In this document: positions 1 through 10,838 of the stretch, piece by piece
Numbering within the stretch: the stretch's first letter is position 1
Layout of the letters: the number at the start of each line of letters is the position of its first letter
Source: Leuctra nigra
Taxonomy: Eukaryota; Arthropoda; Insecta; Plecoptera; Leuctridae
Assembly: GCA_934045905.1 (NCBI GenBank)
Contig: OW203768.1
Coordinates: forward strand, 25,201,060 to 25,265,059
Length of the DNA: 64,000 bases
Direction: 5' to 3'
Notes under the pieces: generated by a model
Database searches by the model: none
Told to the model about the DNA's origin: nothing
Seen by the model: only the letters and a program-made list of their open reading frames with translations
Translations under genes and position numbers: made by a program

Positions 1-822
1 TTTTGAGCACCGTAGATTCTCTTCACATTTTAAATACATTCTTCTTTTGATCTAATTTAAACATTTCGATTTTGGTGGCAATGAAGTTCAATCATGAACT
101 AATTAAATAATGCAATATCTAAAGACACCAAATGTATTACATTAGAAAAGAATTTAAAACCCATCCAAGGAGGGAATAATCAATATTACTATGCCAGAAT
201 TAATTGATTGTATTTTAAATCTGTAGGAAATAAATTGATGCATTGTAATGTAATGAACTAATGAACGTATTGGAGTAGAAACAGAACACATGATATTGCT
301 TCGTACTTTGCAATCAGCGCAAGGAATGGACTCCCAAAATGGGAATGGGGTCCCAACTTTAAAAAGGTGTAAATCTCAACATTATTGCACCATTGTCATT
401 TACATACTACATTCATTGTCATTTTCATAAGTTTGCATTTTTTTCAAAATACGATTGCTTCATCTACTACACTAAACATTTTTAAATTCTTGTAATACCT
501 TGGCCATCCATTATTCTTGGAATGCTATGTATGACAGTTTGGTGTTCTAACTATCCTGCATTTAGTTTCCAACTATAATATAGGTATGTTCTTTTTCAAT
601 TAGGTATCAAACAAAATAAAATACGGTATTTTAAACAAAAAGATAAGCTGACAAAGGTCTGATGGCATCATCTGATGAAGTACCTCTAGTAGGTAAGCTC
701 TGATTTCATTGACAATAACAAAGATTGATTGTCAAAGAAGAACCAATATATACTTCGTTCAAAAAGTCCAAGATCCGACATTATTGATTGAAGTGAAACA
801 ATTGTTTCAACTCAGTACTCAC
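1..822. other. HDAC1 intron 5 (partial), no further feature seen
   Basis: Begins with the exon 5 donor and runs to the left edge. Both strands were read for a continuation of the deacetylase (DIGAG, KYYAVNYPLRDG) and none was found. AT-rich, without an obvious repeat. Confidence 0.6.
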
Positions 823-1046
823 CCTTAGGTCCCCTGTGCCTGGGAAGTACTCCCCGTACTTGTGAAACGACACCGTCATGACTCTGTCGGTGGTGTAGAA
901 TGCCTCCTCCACTCCATCTCCGTGGTGCACATCGATGTCGATGTAGAGCACGCGTTGGTGGTACTTAAGCAGCTCCAGGATGCCTAACACGATGTCGTTC
1001 ACGTAGCAGAAGCCGGACGCTTCGGACTTCTTGGCGTGGTGCAGCC
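823..1046 (-). CDS. HDAC1: HDAC1 coding exon 5 (last exon in window)
   Basis: Acceptor CGCAG ends at 1047 and donor GTGAGT begins at 822. Encodes [20 protein letters not shown] through YFPGTGDLR, including the catalytic His pair and the DIDVHHGD metal site. Phase 0 out; the next exon (expected to begin DIG) is not in 1-822. Confidence 0.96.
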
Positions 1047-4000
1047 CTGCGGGGTTTACACTCATAATGTAAACACTAAACAGATTTAACTACAATGTTG
1101 GATTCTTTAGGGTAAATTTTCAATACAAAAGCAGTACTAGTCCAAATATTGAAATAGGGCCATGTAGTGATGTAAATCCGTAAATTACAAGCCGTAAATT
1201 ACCCGGTAAATTACCAATTTGTCGTAATTTACAACTTTCTTAAATTACGTAATTTAAGGCGTAATTTACAATTGTAAATTACGCGTAATTTGCTATAAAA
1301 TACCGTAAATTACACAAACTCAGGTGCATAGGAAGGAACTTTTCATCTTGACAATCCCAAATAACACTCCTAGATCACAGACTAGAAGGCTATAACTAGT
1401 CTGTGCCCAGATATACATAAATGTTGATAAAGAGATCCAAAAATTCACAGATTTGCTCCATTATGAGGTTGAATACTCAAAATTTTCCTAAAATGATTAT
1501 CGTATTATCCAATGAGATTATATCTCATTTGTCTAACATGATCATCCTCACGAATAAAATTTAATATTGCATCATTAAACTATGATACCAAAACATAATT
1601 ATACGTACAGATTTTTCTCATTGTTTATTGTGGTGTTGCTTATTGCAACCGTTTTCAAAGGAATTCCAAAATCGATTCATAATCGATTTTATTTTACTAG
1701 AAATTCTAAAAATTCCCTGCGAGGACATTAGGGATTTTATCAAATAAAGCATTTACAGATTATATTGCATTTTGTCTAAAGTTTCCCCAAGAATATTGCA
1801 TAATATGACACATTAACCATTGTACATTTCTTTGAAAAGAATGCCAAAATAGATTCAAATTCGATTCTTTTGTATCAAAAATTCAAAAAAGGCTCTGTGC
1901 GGCAAACTGGGTGTTGGCCCCCTGACCCCCTTGTAACGGCGAACTACTTTTTCCTCAGTCATTGATTCCCGATAATTTTGACCCTCCCCCACTCAACATA
2001 AAGTTCCTACGTGCCTGTATCTGCTACCTTATGCAATCTCATTCAAATAAATATTGCATTTAAAAGTGCTAATTCTTGTCACTGATTTTAATTACCATTT
2101 TTCCTTGGAAGTATAACTGCTCTAATATCAGTTGCAATTTTTTATTTTAAAATTACCGCACATTGGTAATTTACCCGGTAATTTACAGCGTAATTTACCA
2201 AATTATAAATTACCGGTAATTTCCCAACACTAGGGTCATGAGAAGTCTCCAACATTGGAGTAGCAACTGTTGGCATTTTAAAATAATAAAACAGTATGTA
2301 GTATGAAATATTCTTAAAATAGGGTACCTAGACTACTTACTAGTTACTATCTGTAGTACGGTAGTGATAATAGTTCGAAAATAAATATAAGTAATTAATT
2401 TATGTTTTAAAGAATAAAAACAAAAAAAATAGATTAAAACAGGTTGCAAAACCTGTCATACCTTGCAATAACAAATTAATTAACAATACTACGTACATTC
2501 TCACACTACCTACGTAGAAATTTAACTGCTGATCAGGTTATTGGCGATATGAAGTAAATTATTAAAATTATTCACTTATTTAGGGCAACAAAAAAATAGA
2601 AACTTCAAATGTTTGTTGAGAGATAATGTAGAATTATCTTCAATTAGATATAGGTAAGGTATATTTTATGACATCATAACATTATGACAATAGGTACCAC
2701 TGTCCACTACCAGTTAAAATCGCTGTCACAATAGGTGTGTATGTACACTCAGCCAAACAAAACTTGAACGTTGACCAAATTTGATTGACTGCTGGTCATG
2801 TTCCATAACCAATCAAAGCTTGTTATTATCATTGAAATGTGAGGTCACCTACTAGAGTGAGACAATGAGATCGCTTAGACCGACTTCTGATGGTGCGATC
2901 TTACATTTATCAGCCTGTCAGATTTATTGAACATTCAAGTAGGTACATCTAGGTACATCTCTCCCAAGGCACTGTCATATTTCATGACGAAAATACAAAT
3001 AATGTGAAAATGGTGAACATTTCGAGTTGAAATGTCAAGGTTTAGTCTCTGGTAATGCCAGCAAGATGAGTAACGTACCTCCGCCCCAGTTGATGCAGAT
3101 CTCAGAAGCCTGTTTGTTGAGCTTGACGGCAGCGGCCACCGAGCCACCCGACGACAGTTGACAGAACTCATAGAGGCCGTCGAACACCGGGCAGTCCTCA
3201 CCGACGTTGACTGCAATCAAACCCAAGTCGTTAGTTTTTAGGTACACATGTGAAAATATATGATTGTTTTTCAAATTATTTTTCAATTTTCATTGATTGA
3301 ATTGATATTTTTTTTAGGAACCTACATTATTTTACATATTAAAATTATGAATTGGATTAAAATTCTTCAAATCATGAAATTTATAAATTATTTAAATCGA
3401 GGTAGGTACATAATACAAATTGGAAAGACTATTAAGATTCTTTTAAAATCATCATTTACAATCAATCAAGTCTAGAATGAACCCGAGCAACGCGGTTCGA
3501 TCCGCTAAGTTAGTCTAACAACGCGTGCAAAAAGAGTGACTCACAGCGCTGCATCTGCTTGTTGTATTCGCCCATGTTGTCGGGCCGAATGCTGCGGAGG
3601 AAGCGCACGTAGTCGTCGCTGTGGAACTTGGTCATCTCGTCTGCGGTGGCTTTGTGCGGCCGCTGTAACATTCAACACACCGCTGTACTCACGCTTCACT
3701 CATTCCACACGGGTCATTAACTAACAGGGCGTCAGGAGAGGATGTGAAAAGTGGACATTCACTATTTCTCCACTTCCGATTAAGTTTGTTTTCAAAAACT
3801 AATGATGGTTACAAACTTTAGTAATGTAAGTACAAATCTTAATATTTCAATCCCCATTCAGTGATGTTATGTTCATCAGCAAAAAATCGTAACAATGGAC
3901 GATTCCTAAAAGAATCTGAGTGGCTAGATGGTTTCTGAAATAATTTACATCATGCAGTTTGTTTCCAGAAATTGATGTGTGTCAACACGTCAATAGGTAG

Positions 4001-4938
4001 GTCGAAATCAAACAGCAAGTGAAATTTTCTTAGAAACCAGAGCCACTGAAGATATTTTATGGAATCGTCTATTAAAAACAAGAATACCTAGCTACGTGTA
4101 AATTTAATGGACCTATAATTTGATTAAATTGTAAACTATTACAACATCACAAGTTTGATGTTCTGTTCTAGGTAACAGGCAAATTCAAAAAAATCTCTTA
4201 TCCCTTTTGGTGCATCATGTGTTTCCAGATAATTTCGGATTTTAAAGAAAACCCGTGCATGGGATTTTCCGGAATTAGCAATATTTGCCAACCCCGTACA
4301 ACAAAACCTGGTTCTTTTCTCAGTATGGATGAAAACATTGTGAAAACCGTCATAAACGTATAATCTGCCCTATAGGCTCGAGACACCTCATCTCATTTAA
4401 ATAACAGATGATAGATAGGTAGGTAGGTACTCACATATATCTCCATCTTCCTGTATAATCCATAGTTCAGCAGTAGATTGTGTGTCATACGTATCCTATG
4501 CGGCTTCATGGGATGGCCCTGGCCATAGTAGTAGTTGCCGATGTCACCTAAAGCAAAATATCACATCAGTCACCATTCATCACAGGAAAGCGAGCGGCAA
4601 ACAACTACGGTGCTCAAAATGGTGGTCATGAGGGTCTATTCGAAAAGTGAACACAAAACGATCTGACAGTATAATTTAGAGACATTTCACCACGCATTTG
4701 CTCCGAAAAGCTTTTTAAATGAGACCGAATACTTAAATAATCATTTGAGATAATGAGTGTGAGCTATAAATAGCGGAATACATGAATAAATGGGCAGGCA
4801 ATATGTGCGACTGAATAACCCACAAGTCCGAATGCAGGGAATAAAAACATGAATACAGTGTTAATAAATAGTAAATAAGTATTACTTACTGTCGTAATAA
4901 TAGCAGACTCGCTTCTTGCTATGAGGTTGTGTACTCAT
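823..4938 (-). CDS. HDAC1: HDAC1/Rpd3 class I histone deacetylase, 5' part (five coding exons)
   Basis: Zn-dependent lysine deacetylase, the catalytic subunit of Sin3, NuRD and CoREST-type nuclear co-repressor complexes (family knowledge). Joining minus-strand exons 4938-4890, 4547-4435, 3662-3545, 3210-3079 and 1046-823 gives 636 nt, 212 codons, in frame across every GT-AG junction. The numbering matches human HDAC1. Visible motifs are YYYD near residue 13, [22 protein letters not shown], the catalytic pair in GGLHHAKK (H140, H141) and the metal-binding segment [14 protein letters not shown] (D176, H178). The frame ends at GTGDLR, so the rest of the catalytic domain, including the last Zn ligand, lies left of position 1. 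The introns hold a hAT element and a MITE. Identification is by recalled family similarity and is very secure. Confidence 0.96.
1165..2232. mobile_element. non-autonomous hAT-like element in HDAC1 intron 4
   Basis: A 1068-bp element with ends TAGTGATGTAAAT and (reverse complement of the right end) TAGTGTTGGGAAAT. It is flanked by an 8-bp target duplication with one mismatch: GGGCCATG at 1157-1164 and GGGTCATG at 2233-2240. Both subterminal regions are packed with GTAAATTAC-type repeats. The interior holds decayed copies of the CCCTGCGGGGC module. No coding sequence. Confidence 0.75.
2743..2939. mobile_element. MITE family A, copy 1 (right end truncated)
   Basis: Begins GTACACTCAGCCAAACAAAA, followed by CTTGAACGTT. 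The interior (AAGCTTGTTATTATCATTG, GAGGTCACCTACTAGAGTGA) is shared with copies at 8309, 17797 and 24658. The right terminal repeat is cut off after TTCAAG. Lies in HDAC1 intron 4. Confidence 0.8.
3079..3210 (-). CDS. HDAC1: HDAC1 coding exon 4
   Basis: Acceptor TGCAG ends at 3211 and donor GTACGT begins at 3078. Encodes [19 protein letters not shown] through the start of the NWGGG loop. Human HDAC1 has NWAGG here; the Gly variant is, from memory, the insect form. Confidence 0.95.
3545..3662 (-). CDS. HDAC1: HDAC1 coding exon 3
   Basis: Acceptor ACAG ends at 3663 and donor GTGAGT begins at 3544. Encodes [19 protein letters not shown] through [11 protein letters not shown] plus one base. Thirty-nine codons, typical of class I HDACs. 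Confidence 0.95.
4435..4547 (-). CDS. HDAC1: HDAC1 coding exon 2
   Basis: Acceptor TTTAG ends at 4548 and donor GTGAGT begins at 4434. Encodes [19 protein letters not shown] through LYRKMEIY. Phase 1 in, phase 0 out. Confidence 0.95.
4890..4938 (-). CDS. HDAC1: HDAC1 coding exon 1
   Basis: Starts at ATG 4938-4936 and encodes [16 protein letters not shown] plus one base. The donor GTAAGT follows at 4889-4884. The start is chosen because the reading gives the usual short basic N-terminus directly before the conserved VCYYYD. Confidence 0.93.
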
Positions 4939-5200
4939 CGTAGATAATCTTGAAAATTACAATAATATAGGGGAACTTTCAAATGACCATAGCTCTGTCC
5001 GCGTCTTTATCGCATCAAACAAGAAGCACGACACAGCGTGCGGCGGGCGATGTGCGCAGTCGCAAAACAACAAAAAGAAAGGTTCAACGACCGACTGAGC
5101 TGCCGAAAGAGGCTGGCGTTGAGCTAGTTCCGTAGTTCTCCACGCGACTGATTATGTGCTCGCAGAAGAGCAGCACTGAACAGCTGACGTTAATTACTTT
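4939..5200 (-). promoter_or_regulatory. probable HDAC1 5' UTR and promoter region
   Basis: The sequence just upstream of the HDAC1 ATG, about 5000-5110, is locally CpG-rich compared with the surrounding AT-rich DNA (CGCGTC, GTGCGGCGGGCGATG, GTCGCAAAAC). This fits a housekeeping-type promoter. No TATA box or transcription start can be assigned from sequence alone. Confidence 0.4.
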
Positions 5201-6074
5201 CGCCAACTACGCAGAACTAAATTGCCCTATGGAGAAATCAATATGAAATACAAATAACATTTTTAATACAAATTCTTGAAAATAACGCATTGATATAATG
5301 ATAAATAATATTTTTTTACATCTAAACCTCCACAATTTTATAACAGAACATTTTAAAGACTTCCAGGTAGTTGGTACTTTGTAGTTTAGTACGAAACAGG
5401 TTGGCTGCCTGCGGACAAGTGGTTTTGCATTGCTCATTGGCTATTTCCATGTAGCAGGGGGTGATTTCTCTGTCTCGTCTGTCATCTCCGGTGATAAGAG
5501 TGTCATATTTTCTTGTGATTCTTTGCGTAAAACAAAGTTTCATCAGTGAAAAAGTGTAGAAAGACGCATGACCGATGTATTTCACTGCCCACCGGTGCTC
5601 AAGGTAAGATCGCGTATGATTCTAGGTCAATATGCTCGACTTCGACCGTCTTTGTGGGCCCACAACAATGGCACACTTCAAGTCATTGACATTGCAAGGA
5701 GCAAGATGGAATTACCATTCTCTCCTTTCAATCAGACTTATTTTGCATGAACCATAAACAGTTTAAGAATGCAGGAAATGACAGCTTGAATGCGACAGTG
5801 TTGTCAATAAAACCGATAGGTTGTCAATGATTTTCTACAATAAGGGTTGTTTAATGTGGGTTTATATATTGATATTTTTGTATAATTTTAGTGATTTTTT
5901 AATGCATCGTGTAAAAAATTTAATGCTAATTACATTGGACAATTACCTAGTACTAACTACTCCTACTTGTATTACCTACTGAGACCTATTGATGTTTGAC
6001 TACTGCTGAATATACCTACTACTATTACCTACTGATTAGTGATTAGTAGGTACTACTAAGTAGTAGGTAGGTAG

Positions 6075-6403
6075 CCGAGTTGGGTAGGTTAGGTACTTGT
6101 AAAAAGGAACTAGTTACTCTGTAAGTTACCTACTTCATTTGAAAAGTAACTGAGTAGTTACCAAAATTGAAAGTTACTTTTCAATACTACCTACGTCTGA
6201 TTTAAATACAAACTAAACTAAAACTAAAATAGGTATTTTGTCAAATTAATATTTCACCTAAAAGTAACTTTAAAAGTAACTTAAAATTAAAGTTCACAAA
6301 GTTACATGTACTAAGGATGAAAAGTAACTATAGTTAGGTACCTACACCCCAAAGATACCCAGAACAGAAAGTAACTAGTTACGTTCATTACTACCCAACT
6401 CTG
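6075..6403. mobile_element. hAT-like short element with GTAACTAGTTAC subterminal repeats
   Basis: Left end CCGAGTTGGGTAGG; the right end reverse complement is CAGAGTTGGGTAGTAA. The interior is rich in AAAAGTAACT and its inverse. Flanks GTAGGTAG and GTAACTGT match at only 4 of 8 positions, so no target duplication is claimed. Confidence 0.5.
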
Positions 6404-7117
6404 GTAACTGTCGACAACCTATATTTGGTCTGTCTAACTACTACTATTTAAACAGATGACACTGAGGTGCTGCCTGGCGAATACATGTTAGAAACGTATA
6501 TTTGTAATTAGTATATCTTGTAACTACCTATCTATTTCAAATGCTCTCATTGAGCTTGTATTGAAAATTTTCAGGGAATTTAGTAATACTTCTAAGTTCT
6601 ATTACTTTCTTTGATTGGACATTGTCCAGACCAACTTAATGGTCAATTACACAATGACGATAATTATTAAATTGTGGAGCCGAGTCGGACAATTACTGAC
6701 TAAAGAAACAACGAAGTACCTAGCAAAACCTTTCCCTGCATTTCTCCGGGCTTGGTAGAAAGAAAATTACGCGATTTTCCAGTTTTTGTATCATCATAAA
6801 TTACTTGTGTACACGAACATAATACTGCACGCCCCCCCCCCCCCCCCTCACCCCATGTGATAGAATTGTGATACTCAAAGTAATTATTGTGGACCTATAC
6901 GTGGTCTTTTCTTCCAACTATCTGGTTAAATGTAGGTTTCTACCTCTATACCTAAATGCATCTATTAGTAGCTAATTAGGTTTATCTATTTGATTTAATT
7001 ATGTATTTATTTTATCTACTAAATCTAGCGGCCGTTAGATTTAGTCGGTCTACTTAATTTAGTCAGTGATTAAGACGGCTGGGTAGTGAGTTTGACCTTG
7101 AAGAGTTTTTTAATCGA

Positions 7118-7425
7118 TTTTTATCAATATCTTTTACCAATGTATTTTGTTAACAAAATAGGGCTATACGCGTATTCAGAACTGTTCAATGAAAATAATA
7201 TCATAGTTTGGAATAAGTTATTAGTTTTATTTTGTCCAACAGATGTTTAGTGCCATAATTTTACTAATTTTCGGGTTCTAAACACCTGTTGGACAAAGTA
7301 AATTTAATAAACCATTACAAGCTATGGAATTATTTTCATTGAACTGTTCTGAATACTCGTAGTACAAAGCTTATTTTGTTAACAATTACATCGGTGAAAG
7401 ATATTGATAAAAATAAGCATGTTTT
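7118..7425. mobile_element. foldback element
   Basis: Long imperfect inverted repeat. Left arm about 7118-7190 (TTTTTATCAATATCTTTTAC through GTATTCAGAACTGTTCAATG) pairs with right arm about 7337-7425 (CATTGAACTGTTCTGAATAC through AAAGATATTGATAAAAAT). The loop contains a further pair, TTGTCCAACAG/CTGTTGGACAA. Non-coding. Confidence 0.6.
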
Positions 7426-7976
7426 GTTTTGGGATGACTGCACTCAGTAAACATTTTCAGATACATTTCCTAATCCTATCGCTAGACAATTTGTACCTGT
7501 TGTACCTGACAATTTGTTTTTGTGGAAAATCTGAAAATAGATACCTAAATTAAGATTTCCCCCGAGTTTGAGCACAAATAAAAAATATTTTTCGAAAATT
7601 TAACGGTAGTACAAAAGTTATGACGATGTTAGGAAATCTCTAGTGTTCCTTCGAAGGCAGCCAGCCGACTCTTGAAATGAAAACCGAAAAGCAATATTTT
7701 CTGGTTCTATGATGACTATCCTCGCCTAAGAGCCAAGTACGGCGTGCGTGTGTAATTATAATAAGCAAGCAAGCAACATGTTATCTCGGCTTCCTGTGCT
7801 GGAGGAAGGAAACTGACATCCACATTGACTCATGTGCGATGTCAGTCTACAGGAGCTCACTTGTGTAGTGCAGTGTTAGCAAAGATGTTATGAATGTGAG
7901 TTTTAATCATATCTTTGGTGTTAGTTCTTTACGACTCTTTATCAACACTCAGGTAGGAGCTTCTTCATCACAACAG

Positions 7977-8083
7977 GGCCGTGATTCTACAACTATAATT
8001 TCGATTGCTAGCGGAATCGCAAGGTGGGCAAAATCTAGGTACTAGCGGATTTGCTACCGCTTTGCAGTTATTGAATCGCAGCC
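7977..8083. mobile_element. short MITE, CWG-flanked family, copy 1
   Basis: A 107-bp element with inverted ends GGCCGTGATTCTACAACT and AGTTATTGAATCGCAGCC, flanked by CAG at 7974-7976 and 8084-8086. The interior shares TTGCTAGCGGAATCGC and TTGCTACCGCTTTGCAGTT with the copy at 22109. A 3-bp CWG duplication would fit PIF/Harbinger-type elements (inference). Confidence 0.65.
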
Positions 8084-8308
8084 CAGAGTGCGATCACATT
8101 TTAAAATTTTACTGATTTCTTGTCGCGTGATACTTAAAAAAAAAAAATTACCGTGCATATTTTTCAAGTCGAGAAACTTCTAAAATATTTGAAAATGTTC
8201 TTATTGTGTCCAGTTGAATATGGCTCTAGAAATACGTTTTGCCGTAGTTCGCACCCTATTTTTAGTTCAGTAGTATAGCATTTTCATTAGGATCTTGTAA
8301 CTGAATAG

Positions 8309-8526
8309 GTACACTTGGCCAAACAAAACTTGAACATTCAATAAATCTGATAGGCTGATAAAATGTAAGATCGCACCATCAGAAGTCAGTCTAAGCGATC
8401 TCATTGTCTCACTCTAGTAGGTGACCTCACATTTCAATGATAATAACAAGCTTTGATTGGTTATGGGACATGACCTGCAGTCATTCAAATTTGGTTAACG
8501 TTCAAGTTTTGTTTGGTCGAGTGTAC
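8309..8526. mobile_element. MITE family A, copy 2
   Basis: Complete 218-bp element with inverted ends GTACACTTGGCCAAACAAAA and its complement TTTTGTTTGGTCGAGTGTAC. Opposite in orientation to copies 1 and 3. The interior matches them closely, so the family spread fairly recently. Non-coding. Confidence 0.85.
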
Positions 8527-8757
8527 CTACCTACATCGTAAAATAACTGTTTGATTGTTAGATCTTGTTTGACAATTTGACATAATTAAATCGAGTGTGA
8601 GCATTGTTTGGACTGGTTTCTTGATAAGTACAGCATCATCCCGCGTTGATTGTCCCTCATTCTTCACCTAAATTCTGAAATATTTCCCCTCCCCGCCCAC
8701 CTACAGACATTGAGAGCAATATTTTATGAACACTTTAGTACAAACCGAATTGTTGTA

Positions 8758-9715
8758 TAGGGGAGGCCGGTATATAGTGGGACACGGTACATAGTGGGAC
8801 ATTTGAATTTCTCGTCTTGTGGTCAAGAAAAAAAATAGTGAAGATGCCTAATTGATGTCAGCACAATAAATCACATCTCCTGGACATATTTTCAAGATAT
8901 GTTTGTATTTGAAATAATTGAGATACTCCACTTGTAATATCAGTTTTGCAAAATGTAGAAATTTTGTGTTTACAATGTTTTTGATAACTTTTTTCACTTA
9001 CTTATTATGGCTAGTTTAAAAGTATGGTTATGATGTGTATTCAATTGGCATGAAGTAGGTTTATTGATGAATGTTCTCTTCACCTGCCTTCATATTTGAA
9101 AAAATAAAAATAAAAATATTGTTAAACGGTACATACTGGGACAGTCAGAACGGTATAGTGGGACATGTGCCACTATGTACCACTGGGCTATATTTCTGTT
9201 CATAACTTTTGTGTGGGTCTTAAATTATTTGTTGATACAAGTCGTTAATTGTTTTAATTCATACCAAATTTTTGAATGGACCTAAATTAATCTTTTAACA
9301 TAAATTTTTTTCCCCGAAAAAAGATGCTGAAAATTCCTCGAAGGCGGTGGATTAATGACGGGATTAAAACGGACTAATTACCTACCTATAAGTAAATACA
9401 TCAGATGATAAATCACATGTCACTTGTTTCAAAAATTATTCCATAGTATTTCCCTTGAAAAATAGCATTGTCCCAGTATATACCAGCAGTGTCCCAGTAT
9501 GTACCAGCGGTATATAGTGGGACAACGGTACATAGTGGGACCCGGACAACGCAATTAATTTCTTATCTGTAGATATTAAAATTTCATAAAAATAGCACAT
9601 GCATTCTAATTTATGGTGCGCAACTATTGGTAATTCAACATTTCAAATTTTTAAAATAATAAACAAACTAGAGCAATAATAAGAAATCCGTCCCACTTTG
9701 AACCGGCCTCCCCTA
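8758..9715. mobile_element. non-autonomous DNA element with repeated GTGGGAC motifs
   Basis: A 958-bp element with inverted ends TAGGGGAGGCCGGTATATAG and (reverse complement of the right end) TAGGGGAGGCCGGTTCAAAG. The phrase GGTA(C/T)ATA(G/C)TGGGACA recurs near both ends and at least eight times overall, in both orientations. No coding capacity. A TA duplication is possible but overlaps the termini; superfamily not assigned. Confidence 0.7.
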
Positions 9716-9889
9716 CAGTCACAGGAGAAAGATATTCGAGTGAAAGAAATCTTATCTTTTCCTGTAAAATAAAATGGCGCGTTCCTTCCGTTGATGATTG
9801 CCAGGGCTTACTGAAGTATGACGTAGGTGGTCACGGGGTATATAGATTATCCTTAAAAGTGACATTTTATGCCACTGGCTAACGGCGGA

Positions 9890-10095
9890 TGATGATTGGA
9901 AGATGACGGGTGGGAAGGAGACGGTCGTGGCATGTTAGCAGGGAACCTTCCCAACATTAGCCTCTCTGAGGAAAGCCACGAAACAAGTTTGTCAGGACAG
10001 CCGGCTTCGGCAATCGAACCCGGGACTTCTAGAGCTGTATTGCTTGAGCCAGCTTGCTTCGTCGCTTGGCTTGATCAGAGAAACGATATGATTAT
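9890..10095 (-). mobile_element. possible tRNA-derived SINE
   Basis: Read on the minus strand, this stretch has a B-box-like GGGTTCGATTGCC (about 10008-10020) preceded by a weaker A-box-like TGGCTCAAGC (about 10042-10051). Their spacing, about 30 nt, is shorter than in an intact tRNA. A body of about 110 bp follows, with the phrase AATGTTGGGAAGGTT. The phrases GGTGGGAAGGA and AACCTTCCCAACAT recur at 24335-24375, which suggests a second partial copy. No tRNA cloverleaf can be drawn. Confidence 0.35.
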
Positions 10096-10212
10096 CCAAG
10101 CCGGACTGACTGTCTCTTTTAGAAGACAATTTATTCTGTTTCTAACTTTTATTACAAACAAGAAAGTAGTAGTACTTGTCCAAAGTAAAACGGTAGATCG
10201 ATATTAATATAT

Positions 10213-10361
10213 TTCGCAACAATGTGAGATTTTCCAATTTTAAGATCCAGTAGGCCGAAAATGCCACTTTGATGCTTAGGTACAGTAAAAGTGAGTTGCT
10301 CCAGCTGTATGTTGTGTGAGCGTGTTTGCGCCGTACGACTTGGCTGGCGTGGAGCGACCGT
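10213..10361. repeat. dispersed repeat, direct copy of 12688-12849
   Basis: Shares GCAACAATGTGAGATTTTCC, GTAGGCCGAAAATGCCA, CAGTAAAAGTG and ACGACTTGGCTGG...TGGAGCGACCG with 12688-12849 in the same orientation. One copy lies just outside the left foldback arm, the other in its spacer. Confidence 0.65.
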
Positions 10362-10838
10362 CAGGGCAAGTGTAAAGCTAACTAATCCGACTGATGGAAG
10401 CACCTATACAATACAATTTTTATACAATTTTTATTGTTCTCGGCAAATAACAAACAAACAAAATACAAATACCTGTTTGTGGGAAGTCTGTCATGTAAAC
10501 ATGGATTTATTACTGCCGTAAACAAGGAAATTTGCACTTGGAATGGTGATTTTGATTTTAGAAAATTACTGAATATCTGCTCAAGAGAATATCTGACTTC
10601 TTCGGATGATTAAAATGTTTTACTGACACTCCGTTTCTTTTCAATGTAAATAGTACAATCAAGATTCACAAGGCCTTGACTGCTTATCGACGGGAATACC
10701 TCAAATACTGAATAAGGAAATATAGAATATAAATCGGGAAGAAAGCATAATAAGTGCCAAATTATAAACAGTCGCAGTTTTAAAGCAGCCAAGCAGTCTC
10801 GGAGTCATCACCATCAATAGTAGGTAGGTCTCAAAATA

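Larger units (their letters stand above)
5201..8308. other. intergenic, repeats only apart from small elements listed separately
   Basis: No conserved coding sequence recognised. It contains many TACCTACT/AGTAGGTA runs (5940-6090), a 15-base C tract (about 6834-6848), a hAT-like element (6075), a foldback (7118) and a short CWG MITE (7977). A possible first exon near 5568-5603 is given as a finding. Confidence 0.5.

Noticed and set aside
3480..3510. GCGGTTCGATCCGC resembling a tRNA T-arm
   Set aside because: No matching D arm, anticodon arm or acceptor stem around it on either strand.
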